Positions 17,775 to 26,313 of a stretch of DNA of 64,000 bases are shown here, piece after piece. The position numbers and the translations under genes are program-made. The notes beneath the pieces were generated by a model. The model was not told the origin of the DNA. It did no database searches and worked only from the letters and a program-made list of their open reading frames with translations. Within the stretch, counting starts at the first letter, position 1, and each line of letters begins with the position of its first letter. This DNA is from Flagellimonas sp. CMM7 (lineage in GTDB: Bacteria; Bacteroidota; Bacteroidia; Flavobacteriales; Flavobacteriaceae): positions 2,873,501 to 2,937,500 of the forward strand of contig NZ_CP090003.1 of assembly GCF_021390195.1 (NCBI RefSeq), written 5' to 3'.

Positions 17775-18295
17775 TTTTAGATCTTACAGAACTTGAGCTT
17801 GGAAAACATCATAATTTAACCCCGGCAATGGGTGCAAATCTGTCTCATGCAGCCGCTGTATGTATCAATGACAGAGGTCATTCAAAAAATACCTCTGCTA
17901 CTGGAAAAGGAGTATATACTAGAAATTATATTTTAAAGAGGTGCGATGTAACTGATGAAATAAAAAGAACGTGGGAAGATATGCAGGAGGCAACTGAAGA
18001 GGGTGCTTGCGGTGTGGCTCTAGTTCAGGTAGCCAAGGAGTCAAAATATCAGGTAATCGAACGTTCGCGAAAAGGAACCGGAATAGATTACTGGTTAGGG
18101 GATAATGATAGTTTCCTTTTTCAGCGTAAAGCAAGGTTGGAGGTCTCTGGTTCATTGAATGGAGATGAAGGTGAGTTGAATAAGCGGCTAAAAATAAAGA
18201 TAGAACAAACCAAACAATCTGACTCTACAAAATTGCCTGTGATAATTGTAATTGTAGGATTCGCACAACCCATGATGTTAACCGCTGAAAGATGA
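17771..18295 (+). CDS. Small putative PD-(D/E)XK protein of the MORC/Z1 cassette
   Basis: A 174-residue protein with no family I can name with certainty. The arrangement GTGIDYWLG (D106), then FQRKARLEVSG with Q118-x-K120 and E124, has the spacing of a restriction-endonuclease fold core in which the usual Glu is Gln. An upstream conserved-looking EEGACGVAL block supplies a possible E76/E77. It overlaps the MORC gene (ATGA) on one side and the Z1 gene (ATGA) on the other, so it is certainly co-translated with them. It may be a second nuclease subunit or an inactive DNA-binding partner. The active-site assignment is inference. Confidence 0.6.
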   Translation: MILDLTELELGKHHNLTPAMGANLSHAAAVCINDRGHSKNTSATGKGVYTRNYILKRCDVTDEIKRTWEDMQEATEEGACGVALVQVAKESKYQVIERSRKGTGIDYWLGDNDSFLFQRKARLEVSGSLNGDEGELNKRLKIKIEQTKQSDSTKLPVIIVIVGFAQPMMLTAER

Positions 18296-21200
18296 AAGAA
18301 GAATATATAGAAAAACGACATAAACTTGCAATGGACTTTGCAGAAATGGCAATTCTTGCAAAAAGAAATGAAGATTTAGAAAAGTTTGAAGAATATTCTA
18401 AAAAAGCGATGGAATATGAAAAGCAGGCGGCCATAGAGCTTTTTAGTGAGCAAATTGAACCCACTCGTTCAGTACTATTTAGAAGTGCTGGACATCTGGC
18501 ACTGGATAATGCAGATTATATCGAAGCACAAAAACTCTATGAATATGCTTTAGAAGGAAATCCACCAACCGAAATTTCGACTGAATTGAGGGAGCTTAAA
18601 GTTGAGATTGATAGGATAAAATTGGAGAACGAAAAGTTTACTGAATTTATAATAACACTGTTAAAGGGTAAAAAAATCCCCATCGACCAAACAGATATAG
18701 ATGATGCTTTCAAGAGAGCCATGCTTGCCTTTAGAAAACAAGATATTAATGAACCACACATCAGAAAGTATATTGAACAGCAGTATACCATTGAATCCGA
18801 TCCGTACACCATTTTAGATGAAGGGTATTCTCCATGGATTGATAAGTCAACTAAACAGAACTGGAAATATTGGAACAGATACAAACAGTTTTTGCAAAAA
18901 GAAGAACAGTATGCGCCTGATACCATAGACAAAATTGACGATATAACAGATGATATCTTAGATCATTTGAAGAACCCTTTGGAAGATGGGTCATGGGATA
19001 AAAGAGGAATGGTAGTTGGACACGTACAATCTGGAAAAACCAGTAACTATTTGGCTTTGATAAACAAAGCAGCAGATACGGGTTATAAAATAATCATCGT
19101 ACTTACTGGAATGTACAATGACTTACGTGCACAAACCCAATTTAGGATAGACAAAGGGTTTCTTGGATTTGATACCCAAGTCGAAAGAAGGCTAGTAGCT
19201 TCTAACAAATGGGGGGTGGGTAACTATGACTCAAGCTTGATTCCAACTCCACTTACCTCGAGCGATCTCGATGGAGATTTTCAAAGGAGTCCAGTACCAA
19301 TTGATGGTATAGGACCCTTTGTTTTTGTAATCAAAAAAAATAAGTCAGTGATGGAAAAACTGATAAGACAGTTAGCCTCTTCAGGGGAATCCATTAGTGA
19401 TAATAAAAAAGTAATAAGATATTCAGCATTGATAATAGACGATGAAGCTGACAATGCCTCAATTAATGTAAGTAAGGATAGTGTATCCACAATAAATGGT
19501 TTAATCCGATCTCTTTTATCTCTGTTTCAAAAAAGTGGCTATGTTGGATATACGGCCACTCCATTTGCTAATATTTTTATTCCAGTTCCAGATAATTTTC
19601 AATCAATAGAACCTGGAGTTAATGTAAATCAGCCTGATTTTTTTAGGCAATCAGGAGAAGATTTGTTTCCGAGAGATTTTATTATAAATATTCCCCCACC
19701 TTCTAACTACATTGGGCCAAAACAAGTTTTTGGAATTGATACCAACCTCGTCGAAGATCTTGAAGAAGCATATAAACCACTTCCCATAGTAAATGAGGTA
19801 AATGATTATGATACCTCAATACCCGACAGACATAAACATTGGGACAGTCTCCCGGAGTTCCTTCCCAATAGTTTGAAATATGCTATTAAATGCTTCATAC
19901 TTTCATGTGCCATAAGGCGAACCAGAGGACATTTTACAAAACACAATTCCATGTTGGTTCATGTTACCAGATTTGTACGGTGGCAGGATAAAATAGCTTA
20001 CTTGATTAACGAAGAATTAAAATCTTACCAAAGACAAATAGAATATAAAGAGGGAGATATATTCTCGGAACTTAAGAAAATATGGGAAACAAATTATGCC
20101 ACAGTAACAGATTCAATTATTCTTGATGAACGTTATGATGACCCTTTCATTAAAAATCATCAATGGTATGAAATCGAATCACAAGTTCACAAAGCGGCAT
20201 CAAAAATTGAAGTTAGAGCTGTTCATGGTAATAAAAATGAGACGGAACTTAAACATAAAAATATAACCCCACTGGACTATTATGATAATAGAAATAATGG
20301 ACTTTCCGTTATTGCTGTCGGTGGAAATAAGCTATCTAGAGGACTTACACTGGAAGGGCTTACTATAAGTTATTATTTGCGGGCATCTAAAATGTATGAT
20401 ACATTAATGCAAATGGGGCGCTGGTTTGGTTATCGGCCTGGGTATTTAGATTTGTGTAGGGTTTTTACAAGCAAAGAACTAAAACAGTGGTATCGATTCA
20501 TTACAATTGCTTCAAACGAATTAAGAGAAGACTTTGAAGAGATGAATAATTTACGGAAATCACCAAGAGAATTTGGTCTTAAAGTACGACAACACCCTGA
20601 TGTTCTTAAAATTACAGCAACCAACAAATTTCGATACAGTCATAATATGGTCCTTAGCTTTTCTGATAAATTGAGAGAAACTTCTCGTTTTATTCGGGAT
20701 AGAAATATTATAGAAAATAACTTCAACCATACAGTAGACTTCATTAATAATTTAGGTTATCCAGTGAATAATAACCATCAGCCATATGTCTGGCAATCTG
20801 AGAATAACTTCAATCAGGTGATTAACTTCTTAAAAGGGTATATCCGTGAAGAAAATCCTATTGAAAATGAGAAGATTATTGAATACATTGAAAAGCAGGC
20901 CTCTAACAACAACTTAACGAACTGGTCAATTTGTTTAGTTTCCACGAAAAAAAATGCTGAGGATGTTCATTTTAAAATAGAAGGAGTACCCGTTCCACTA
21001 GGCCTAACTATGCGTACTGACATAGAAAAAGGAGAGGGTAAATACTATATCATGGCCAAAAGTCATATTATTGATCCAAGACATGAATTTGTAGATATAC
21101 CAGAGGATAGTCCTATTTACATTAAAGCACTAGAAGAAACAATTCAAGACTGGAATTTAAGTGAAAGAAATAATAAAAGCGAAACCCCGCCCAAGTTTCC

Positions 21201-21432
21201 TTCTGGAAAAAATATTAGAAAATATAGAGGTGCTAAAAATGGATTGCTATTGATATACCCTCTTAATCCAAAACCAAATGGATGGGAAGACTCACCTTTT
21301 AGTGTTCCAATTATTGGTTATGCAATTAGTTTTCCTAAGAATGATAGTGAGATAAAAGTAACTTATTCGGTAAACAATGTCTTCAAAGAAGAATATGAAT
21401 ATGAGGCAGAACTTGATGTTATAGAAATTTAG
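18292..21432 (+). CDS. Z1-domain helicase-like ATPase of the restriction cassette
   Basis: A 1,046-residue superfamily-2-like ATPase with the Z1 domain. Walker A is GHVQSGKTS at residues 243-251, the Walker B/DEAD box is IDDEAD ending at D387, motif III GYTATPFAN follows, and the Z1 signature LSRGLTLEGLTISYYLR with MGRWFGYR lies in the second half. The N-terminal 150 residues are helical and coiled-coil-like (K- and E-rich, TPR-like). It ends the five-gene cassette. Z1 proteins are known from gene-neighbourhood studies to accompany MORC ATPases and restriction nucleases. Here it probably acts as the DNA-translocating motor. Its stop is followed after 6 nt by the nested repeats. Confidence 0.9.
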   Translation: MKEEYIEKRHKLAMDFAEMAILAKRNEDLEKFEEYSKKAMEYEKQAAIELFSEQIEPTRSVLFRSAGHLALDNADYIEAQKLYEYALEGNPPTEISTELRELKVEIDRIKLENEKFTEFIITLLKGKKIPIDQTDIDDAFKRAMLAFRKQDINEPHIRKYIEQQYTIESDPYTILDEGYSPWIDKSTKQNWKYWNRYKQFLQKEEQYAPDTIDKIDDITDDILDHLKNPLEDGSWDKRGMVVGHVQSGKTSNYLALINKAADTGYKIIIVLTGMYNDLRAQTQFRIDKGFLGFDTQVERRLVASNKWGVGNYDSSLIPTPLTSSDLDGDFQRSPVPIDGIGPFVFVIKKNKSVMEKLIRQLASSGESISDNKKVIRYSALIIDDEADNASINVSKDSVSTINGLIRSLLSLFQKSGYVGYTATPFANIFIPVPDNFQSIEPGVNVNQPDFFRQSGEDLFPRDFIINIPPPSNYIGPKQVFGIDTNLVEDLEEAYKPLPIVNEVNDYDTSIPDRHKHWDSLPEFLPNSLKYAIKCFILSCAIRRTRGHFTKHNSMLVHVTRFVRWQDKIAYLINEELKSYQRQIEYKEGDIFSELKKIWETNYATVTDSIILDERYDDPFIKNHQWYEIESQVHKAASKIEVRAVHGNKNETELKHKNITPLDYYDNRNNGLSVIAVGGNKLSRGLTLEGLTISYYLRASKMYDTLMQMGRWFGYRPGYLDLCRVFTSKELKQWYRFITIASNELREDFEEMNNLRKSPREFGLKVRQHPDVLKITATNKFRYSHNMVLSFSDKLRETSRFIRDRNIIENNFNHTVDFINNLGYPVNNNHQPYVWQSENNFNQVINFLKGYIREENPIENEKIIEYIEKQASNNNLTNWSICLVSTKKNAEDVHFKIEGVPVPLGLTMRTDIEKGEGKYYIMAKSHIIDPRHEFVDIPEDSPIYIKALEETIQDWNLSERNNKSETPPKFPSGKNIRKYRGAKNGLLLIYPLNPKPNGWEDSPFSVPIIGYAISFPKNDSEIKVTYSVNNVFKEEYEYEAELDVIEI

Positions 21433-21438
21433 TAGGAA

Positions 21439-21716
21439 TAACGACCCGCTAGACGTAGTTCCGGGATTTTTAAGGAAATATAGAGAAATGGCTCAACAAT
21501 GTTGCAAGAAATGGACTTCCGGTGTCTCGTGTGGCATTGTTTGCCAAGTAGGTCCCACAGGGACCGTTACTTGTCCATTTTGCGGTATTGGGAGTAAAAA
21601 TTTCGGGATCAAATTACCGTTTAGTGCCCTGTTATGGTACGTTGCCGCTTGAGCGACTCCATTGCCCGAAGCTCCATGGAGCTCTTCGCACCGTAATTTG
21701 GTTTAGCGGGTCGTTA
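21439..21716. repeat. Inverted repeat enclosing a structured region after the defence cassette
   Basis: TAACGACCCGCTA at 21439-21451 is perfectly inverted as TAGCGGGTCGTTA at 21704-21716, and the arms extend 3 nt inward with one mismatch. Within it CAAATTAC (21610-21617) pairs with GTAATTTG (21693-21700), directly adjacent to the outer arm. GGTCCC-ACA-GGGACC (21551-21565) is a perfect hairpin, and AGCTCCATGGAGCT (21670-21683) is a palindrome. The stretch 21433-21905 contains no long gene and looks richer in G+C than its surroundings. It is either a structured RNA or 3'-untranslated region, or a folded DNA recombination site; I do not recognise it. Confidence 0.75.
21488..21652 (+). CDS. Possible 54-residue cysteine-rich protein
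   Basis: An ATG-started frame of 54 codons inside the structured region, beginning MAQQCCKKW. Six cysteines lie at positions 5, 6, 15, 19, 29 and 32. The last pair is in a CPFC motif, which together with C15-x3-C19 suggests a zinc-ribbon- or knuckle-like fold. No ribosome-binding site or promoter can be pointed out, and the competing 67-codon frame at 21588-21791 looks less protein-like. It is unknown whether it is translated; the inverted repeats could instead make the whole region a non-coding RNA. Confidence 0.3.
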   Translation: MAQQCCKKWTSGVSCGIVCQVGPTGTVTCPFCGIGSKNFGIKLPFSALLWYVAA

Positions 21717-21792
21717 GGGTACATTTCTTTTGATGCGGGAGTGCTTTGGCACGTAGCGACAAAAGTCAGCCGAGGGCTGAATGTACCCTAAC
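21713..21792. repeat. Second long hairpin (80 nt) next to the first inverted repeat
   Basis: GTTAGGGTACATT (21713-21725) is perfectly inverted at 21780-21792. Inside, CTTTTG (21727-21732) pairs with CAAAAG (21760-21765), and GTGC-TTTG-GCAC (21741-21752) forms the tip. The result is one long interrupted hairpin whose left arm overlaps the outer arm of the preceding repeat by 4 nt. Confidence 0.7.
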
Positions 21793-21905
21793 CCCATTCT
21801 AAAACGTGAAATAATAGATTGGCTATTTGGTAGAGCTTATAAAAAAGCTTTTTTATCACAATAGCTATACCCTTAAGGACCTCCACAATCTCCAAAAAAT
21901 CTGTT

Positions 21906-22556
21906 TCACAATCCAGCATTTAAATAATTCAAAATCCCCATCAAAACAGCCAACGCCATAGCCCTGATATTTTTAGCCTTCAGATAATAATCGGCTTCAT
22001 CCATATTGGTCATAAACCCCATTTCCACAAGTATGGAGGGACAATACGAAATGGTTTCTCGTAAAACCTGAAAGTTGGCAAACTTGACACCTCGTTTGTC
22101 AAAACCTAGCTTTTCGGTGCTTTCATTCAGAATAGAAACCCCAAAAGCAATAGACTCTTTGTTTTTTGAATGATGTACATAAACCTCCATACCTCTGGAA
22201 TTGTTCTGCGAAGCATTACAATGTAACGACACAAATACATCCGCTTTTAAACTTTCAGTCAATCTACTTCTATCCGATAATGAAATGAGCGTATCATTAT
22301 ATCGGGTCAAATAGATATCCAATTCGTTATCAAAAAAGAATTTGTTCAGGTTTAAAACCTCTTTGGCAATATTTAAAACCACATCCTTTTCATAAATACC
22401 ATTTACACCAATGGCACCCGAATCAATTCCACCATGCCCAGGGTCGATGACCACGACTTTTTTCTGACCAAAAACGAAACACATTTTCAGAAGTAAAATC
22501 ATAAAACTGACGTTTTTGAGCGTTGAGCGATTCAAAAGTTTTAGAGTTATCAACAT
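21906..22556 (-). CDS. N-acetylmuramoyl-L-alanine amidase (Amidase_3 type) of the ICE
   Basis: Zinc-dependent enzyme that cleaves the amide bond between muramic acid and the peptide stem of peptidoglycan. The 216-residue protein has a hydrophobic N-terminal segment (about residues 15-30, ending VFGQ) acting as export signal, then the family start VVVIDPGHGGIDSGA with zinc ligand His, a second ligand in FVSLHCNAS, and the catalytic Glu region ILVEMGFMTN. It stands opposite and divergent to the tra operon. In Bacteroidota ICEs such amidases open the wall for assembly of the mating channel. The start could be 22556 or an internal Met; the signal peptide is compatible with either. Confidence 0.9.
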   Translation of the reverse strand: MLITLKLLNRSTLKNVSFMILLLKMCFVFGQKKVVVIDPGHGGIDSGAIGVNGIYEKDVVLNIAKEVLNLNKFFFDNELDIYLTRYNDTLISLSDRSRLTESLKADVFVSLHCNASQNNSRGMEVYVHHSKNKESIAFGVSILNESTEKLGFDKRGVKFANFQVLRETISYCPSILVEMGFMTNMDEADYYLKAKNIRAMALAVLMGILNYLNAGL

Positions 22557-22637
22557 AGGTGCTTCAATTTTTAATACGATTTGATGTCAATTCACACTAT
22601 TGAAAATCAATCGGATATAAATAATATTTTATTCACT

Positions 22638-22658
22638 AAATACTGATTATCAGTATTT
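22638..22658. promoter_or_regulatory. Palindrome upstream of the tra operon, candidate operator
   Basis: AAATACTGA-TTA-TCAGTATTT, a perfect 9+9 bp palindrome, lies 64 nt before traE in the divergent intergenic region between the amidase and tra genes. A smaller palindrome ATATTCAATAT follows at 22661-22671. The placement fits a binding site for a dimeric regulator controlling transfer. Confidence 0.5.
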
Positions 22659-22721
22659 TGATATTCAATATAGTGTATTTTTCAAACAACAAAATCCAAC
22701 AAATTTTAAATCAATTTCGAC

Positions 22722-23009
22722 ATGAAAAAATCACTATTCCTGACAGCTTTTTTACTGCTCATTTCCAATACTATTTTTGCCCAAATTGGAGGCATTGAAG
22801 ATTCCGTTAACGATGTTTCCGATACCATAAGAGCCATCTTTCCCATTATTCTAGGAGTTATTTTTCTAATAGGCTTCCTATTTAATGCAGGACACTTTTT
22901 TGGTGAGAATGCAGACCTCAAAAAAGGAATTACCCGTGTATTGGTATTTGTGCTTATTGCGGGTGCAGTTGTAGGCATATTTACCTATCTCATAGGTATC
23001 GTAGTGTAG
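22722..23009 (+). CDS. traE: TraE-like conjugation protein (DUF4134, VirB2-like position)
   Basis: A 95-residue protein with a cleavable signal peptide (residues 1-20, ending IFAQ) and two membrane helices at about residues 38-56 and 68-92. Size, topology and position as first gene before traF and traG match the DUF4134 TraE family of Bacteroidota conjugative transposons, thought to be the pilin-like VirB2 counterpart. It begins the operon traE-F-G-I-J-K-M-N; traF starts 1 nt after its stop. Confidence 0.85.
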   Translation: MKKSLFLTAFLLLISNTIFAQIGGIEDSVNDVSDTIRAIFPIILGVIFLIGFLFNAGHFFGENADLKKGITRVLVFVLIAGAVVGIFTYLIGIVV

Positions 23010-23010
23010 T

Positions 23011-23295
23011 ATGAAACGCTACGAAATCTATAAGGATATTCGAAAGCGAGCAGTGATAATGAGGTTGCCTATTTCATTGTTCGCTTTGATGATGACATCG
23101 GTCATCGGGTCATTGCTGTTCATCATCTTTTCCTTCAGCTTTTTGGTCATCATATCGGTATTCCTTTTTAATGGAGGCCTCTATGTGGTATTAACCCAAC
23201 TGACCAAACACCCTGCCTTGTTGCATTTCAAAAAAGTATTTCCAACCACCATCAGTAACAAACGAGAAAGTCAACTCCAATATGAAGGCCCATAA
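23011..23295 (+). CDS. traF: TraF-like conjugation protein (DUF4133, VirB3-like)
   Basis: A 94-residue inner-membrane protein with two adjacent hydrophobic segments (about residues 20-65) and a basic N-terminus containing YEIYKDIRKRAVIMRLP, typical of DUF4133 TraF proteins. In the type IV secretion plan it corresponds to VirB3, which docks the VirB4 ATPase. It sits directly between traE and the VirB4-like traG, consistent with the role. Confidence 0.85.
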   Translation: MKRYEIYKDIRKRAVIMRLPISLFALMMTSVIGSLLFIIFSFSFLVIISVFLFNGGLYVVLTQLTKHPALLHFKKVFPTTISNKRESQLQYEGP

Positions 23296-23318
23296 TGGGC
23301 TTTTAAAAGACAAACTAT

Positions 23319-25721
23319 ATGAATAGAATAAACCTATCCGCATATCATCCTATCCTGAGCATAGAAAAGCATATCGTTTTTGCCAGTAATGGCAATGTGG
23401 TATTGTGCTATAAAGCAGACTTACCAGAAATCTATTCCCTATCCTCAACTGATTTTGAGGATATACACGGCTCTTGGTTTCAGGCATTCAAATCCTTGCC
23501 AACAAGTACGGTTATCCATAAACAGGATATCTACAAAAAAAAAAATCGCTATGAGGCAGATAATCTCCCAAACGAAAGTTTTTTAGAAAAGGCAACCTAT
23601 CGATATTTTAAAGGAAGGGAATGCCTAATCCATCAATCCTATTTGTACTTCACGCTGCCTTTGGATAAAGCTTTGAATGCTTCCAAGTTTATGAACCCCT
23701 TCCGAAAAGTGGAAAAGGGCATTCACAAACAACTAGACCATAATGTCCAAGAGTTTATTGCTTCGGTAAATGATGCCGTTTCCTTTATCAATAACAGCCG
23801 TAGGGTGTCCCTGATACAATTAAATGAGAACGAAATCTTAGAGCTTACTAATGCGTATTTCAATGGGTTTAACGAGGGTTTTGACACTAATATTCAACTT
23901 GGAAAGTCTAAAATTGAAATTGGGGAGAACCATTTTGATGTACTGGCAGTAAATAGCGAACTCTGTTTCGGTGATGTGGTACAAAGCAGTAAAACCAATG
24001 ACAAATTCACTTCGGATGATTTTGTGTTCCATCAGGGTTTTATTGATGGAGTGGGATTGAACCTAAATGAAAACCATATCATCAACCAAATCATTTACCT
24101 CGATGACAAACATAAATGGAGAAAACTACTGGACAAGAAAATTGAAGAACTCAGTAAGAGTTCCAACTTCGGAACACAGAACAAAGTCATTCAGAAGAAA
24201 ATTGAGGCTATTGTTGCTAAAATTAATGAAGACGATAGTTCAAGAATTATACGTGGGCATCTCAACATTGTTTTCTGGTCGCCAGAAGCCAAACAGCTAA
24301 ATACGATAGTATCAAAAATCAAAACGGAGTTCAAGGAGCTGGACATTGTTCCGTACTATCCGAAAGGGGAAGAACGAAAGCATTACTTCCTTAATTCCTA
24401 CTGTTGTTTTAGTTCCAATTTCTCTAATGAAGATTTATACGTCACTGATTTAAAACATGCACTGTGTCTGTATATCAACAACAGCAATTATAAGTCTGAT
24501 GAGCAGGGTATCATTTTCAATGACAGACAATACAATGTTCCAGTTTTAAAAGATGTATGGGATGAACAAAAGAAACGTATCAAAGCCAGAAACTTTGCCA
24601 TTTTCGCTCCAACAGGAGAAGGTAAATCCTTTTTAGCCAATAATATACTTCGTCAGTATTTCGAGCAGCAAGTCCGATTGGTCATTATCGATTTAGGAGG
24701 GTCTTATTCCAAATTTGCCAAGCTCTATCCCGATGACCATATCATCTTACGATATGAGCAGGGAAAGAACCTGGGCATCAATCCTTTTTACATTTCCAAT
24801 GAGGCAGATTTGACCCCCGAACGACTGGAAGACCTTGCTATTTTCCTATTGGAACTATTGGCTGAAGGTAACCAGGTTTCAAAAGCTAAAGAAGTAGCCA
24901 TCAAAAAGGTGCTGCTGTATTACTACAAGCATATCCGCTTAAATCACTCACTGGCTTCTTTGTATCAGTTTATAGATGATAAAAAGGATTCACTCATTGA
25001 AGAACTCAAAATACGGGAAGAGCATTTTAGTGTATACAATTTCCTGCATATCCTTTCGGAATATGTGGATGATGGACTGTATAGCTTCCTCTTCAATGTG
25101 AGTGAAGACCAGACCTATAAGATTGAGGATAAGCGAATGATTGTCTTTGAACTGGATGAAGTGAAGGACAACAAAGAAATCCTTTCTGTAATGCTGAAGC
25201 TCATCAAGTCTGCCATCCAGCGTACTATCTGGCGTAACCGTTCCGAAAGAGGTATTATCCTATTTGATGAGTTTGCCAAACAACTGAAGTTTGACAATGT
25301 TCTGGAGAGTGTGGAATTCTATTATCAGGCTATTCGAAAACAAAATGGAGCTATCGGCATCATTCTACAATCTATCAATCAATTGCCCAACAATTCCACA
25401 TCGGCCAGTATTCTGGAGAATACACAAGTCATTTATAGCCTTCGGAATGAAAAAGGGTACGAAGAACTTCAAAAGCGATTGAATCTGTCGAGCCACGATT
25501 TAAACCAATTAAAATCTATTCGCAACAACCTTACGGGAGATAGAAAGTACACGGAGATGTTCATCAAGATTGGAAAGGAGAGCAACATCTTTCGTCTCGA
25601 AGTACCCAAAGAAGTGTATGCAGCTTACCTGACAGACGGTAAGGAAAGCGAATACATAATGAAACTCTACGAACAACATCAATCGATGGAAAAAGCCATC
25701 AACATATTTATTAATTCTTAA
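23319..25721 (+). CDS. traG: TraG conjugation ATPase (VirB4 family)
   Basis: Cytoplasmic energy-providing ATPase of the mating-pair channel, 800 residues as expected for Bacteroidota TraG. Walker A is PTGEGKS at residues 431-437 and Walker B is GIILFDEFAKQL near residue 645. The N-terminal half is the channel-docking VirB4 region. The C-terminal QSINQLPNNSTSASILENTQ segment matches the conserved end of the RecA-like domain. A run of nine adenines around 23,530-23,541 lies within the N-terminal coding part but the frame continues, so no frameshift is present. The gene lies between traF (23 nt) and traI (10 nt). Confidence 0.95.
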   Translation: MNRINLSAYHPILSIEKHIVFASNGNVVLCYKADLPEIYSLSSTDFEDIHGSWFQAFKSLPTSTVIHKQDIYKKKNRYEADNLPNESFLEKATYRYFKGRECLIHQSYLYFTLPLDKALNASKFMNPFRKVEKGIHKQLDHNVQEFIASVNDAVSFINNSRRVSLIQLNENEILELTNAYFNGFNEGFDTNIQLGKSKIEIGENHFDVLAVNSELCFGDVVQSSKTNDKFTSDDFVFHQGFIDGVGLNLNENHIINQIIYLDDKHKWRKLLDKKIEELSKSSNFGTQNKVIQKKIEAIVAKINEDDSSRIIRGHLNIVFWSPEAKQLNTIVSKIKTEFKELDIVPYYPKGEERKHYFLNSYCCFSSNFSNEDLYVTDLKHALCLYINNSNYKSDEQGIIFNDRQYNVPVLKDVWDEQKKRIKARNFAIFAPTGEGKSFLANNILRQYFEQQVRLVIIDLGGSYSKFAKLYPDDHIILRYEQGKNLGINPFYISNEADLTPERLEDLAIFLLELLAEGNQVSKAKEVAIKKVLLYYYKHIRLNHSLASLYQFIDDKKDSLIEELKIREEHFSVYNFLHILSEYVDDGLYSFLFNVSEDQTYKIEDKRMIVFELDEVKDNKEILSVMLKLIKSAIQRTIWRNRSERGIILFDEFAKQLKFDNVLESVEFYYQAIRKQNGAIGIILQSINQLPNNSTSASILENTQVIYSLRNEKGYEELQKRLNLSSHDLNQLKSIRNNLTGDRKYTEMFIKIGKESNIFRLEVPKEVYAAYLTDGKESEYIMKLYEQHQSMEKAINIFINS

Positions 25722-25731
25722 AACGAAAGCT

Positions 25732-26313
25732 ATGAAACACAAAATCAAACTCTTGGGAATAGCCCTAACCTTCGCTCTTTTAATGCCAGCAGGCGCTGCC
25801 TGCCAAGGAATGCCAGTGTATGACAATACTAATTTTATCAGTTTTACCAAATCCCTAATAGAATCGGCAAAACAGACCTCACAATTGCTAAAAACAGTAC
25901 AGTTTCTAAAGACTCAAAAAGAGAACATAGAAAAGGTGAACAATGTCATCAGGCAGCTAAAGGCGGTTCGGGAAATGGCAAGAAACAACCAACGCTTGTT
26001 CAACATTGTACAGGACGATTTACGGGAAATTCTCAATTCACCCTATATCAAACCTGATGAAGTGAATCGGGTTTCAGAATCCTTCAATTCCATTATTGAA
26101 AACTCTCTATATGGATTGGAGTATATCGACCAGATATTGTCCAGCAACACCCTTAAAATGACAGATGCAGAACGTGCGGAAGTCTTGAAAGACATGGAAC
26201 TGAAATCCAAAGAAATGGTAGCTGAGATTGAAGCCAAAACTAAACGCTACCGTGAGATTATTGCCTTTCGTGAAATGCAGGATAAAATCAATAACAGGGA
26301 AACCAATTACTAA
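25732..26313 (+). CDS. traI: TraI-like periplasmic conjugation protein (DUF4141)
   Basis: A 193-residue protein with a signal peptide (residues 1-23, ending PAGAACQG) followed by an almost wholly alpha-helical, coiled-coil-rich chain with many K, E, Q and N residues. This is the DUF4141 TraI pattern, placed between the VirB4 and VirB6 homologues, where VirB5-like proteins sit in other systems. The stop codon overlaps the start of traJ by one base. Note that the name TraI here is the Bacteroides convention and does not mean relaxase. Confidence 0.85.
   Translation: MKHKIKLLGIALTFALLMPAGAACQGMPVYDNTNFISFTKSLIESAKQTSQLLKTVQFLKTQKENIEKVNNVIRQLKAVREMARNNQRLFNIVQDDLREILNSPYIKPDEVNRVSESFNSIIENSLYGLEYIDQILSSNTLKMTDAERAEVLKDMELKSKEMVAEIEAKTKRYREIIAFREMQDKINNRETNY

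Noticed and set aside
21588..21791. 67-codon frame MGVKISGSNYRL...
   Set aside because: It runs through both inverted repeats, has no motif, and its composition follows the hairpins; the structure explains it better than coding.
21439..21792. Integron attC site
   Set aside because: The repeat ends show AAC...GTT as attC sites do, but the consensus boxes do not fit well, the outer repeat is about 280 nt apart, and no integron integrase is present in the window.
23527..23545. Poly-A run in traG as a possible frameshift
   Set aside because: The reading frame continues with family-typical sequence on both sides to full length.
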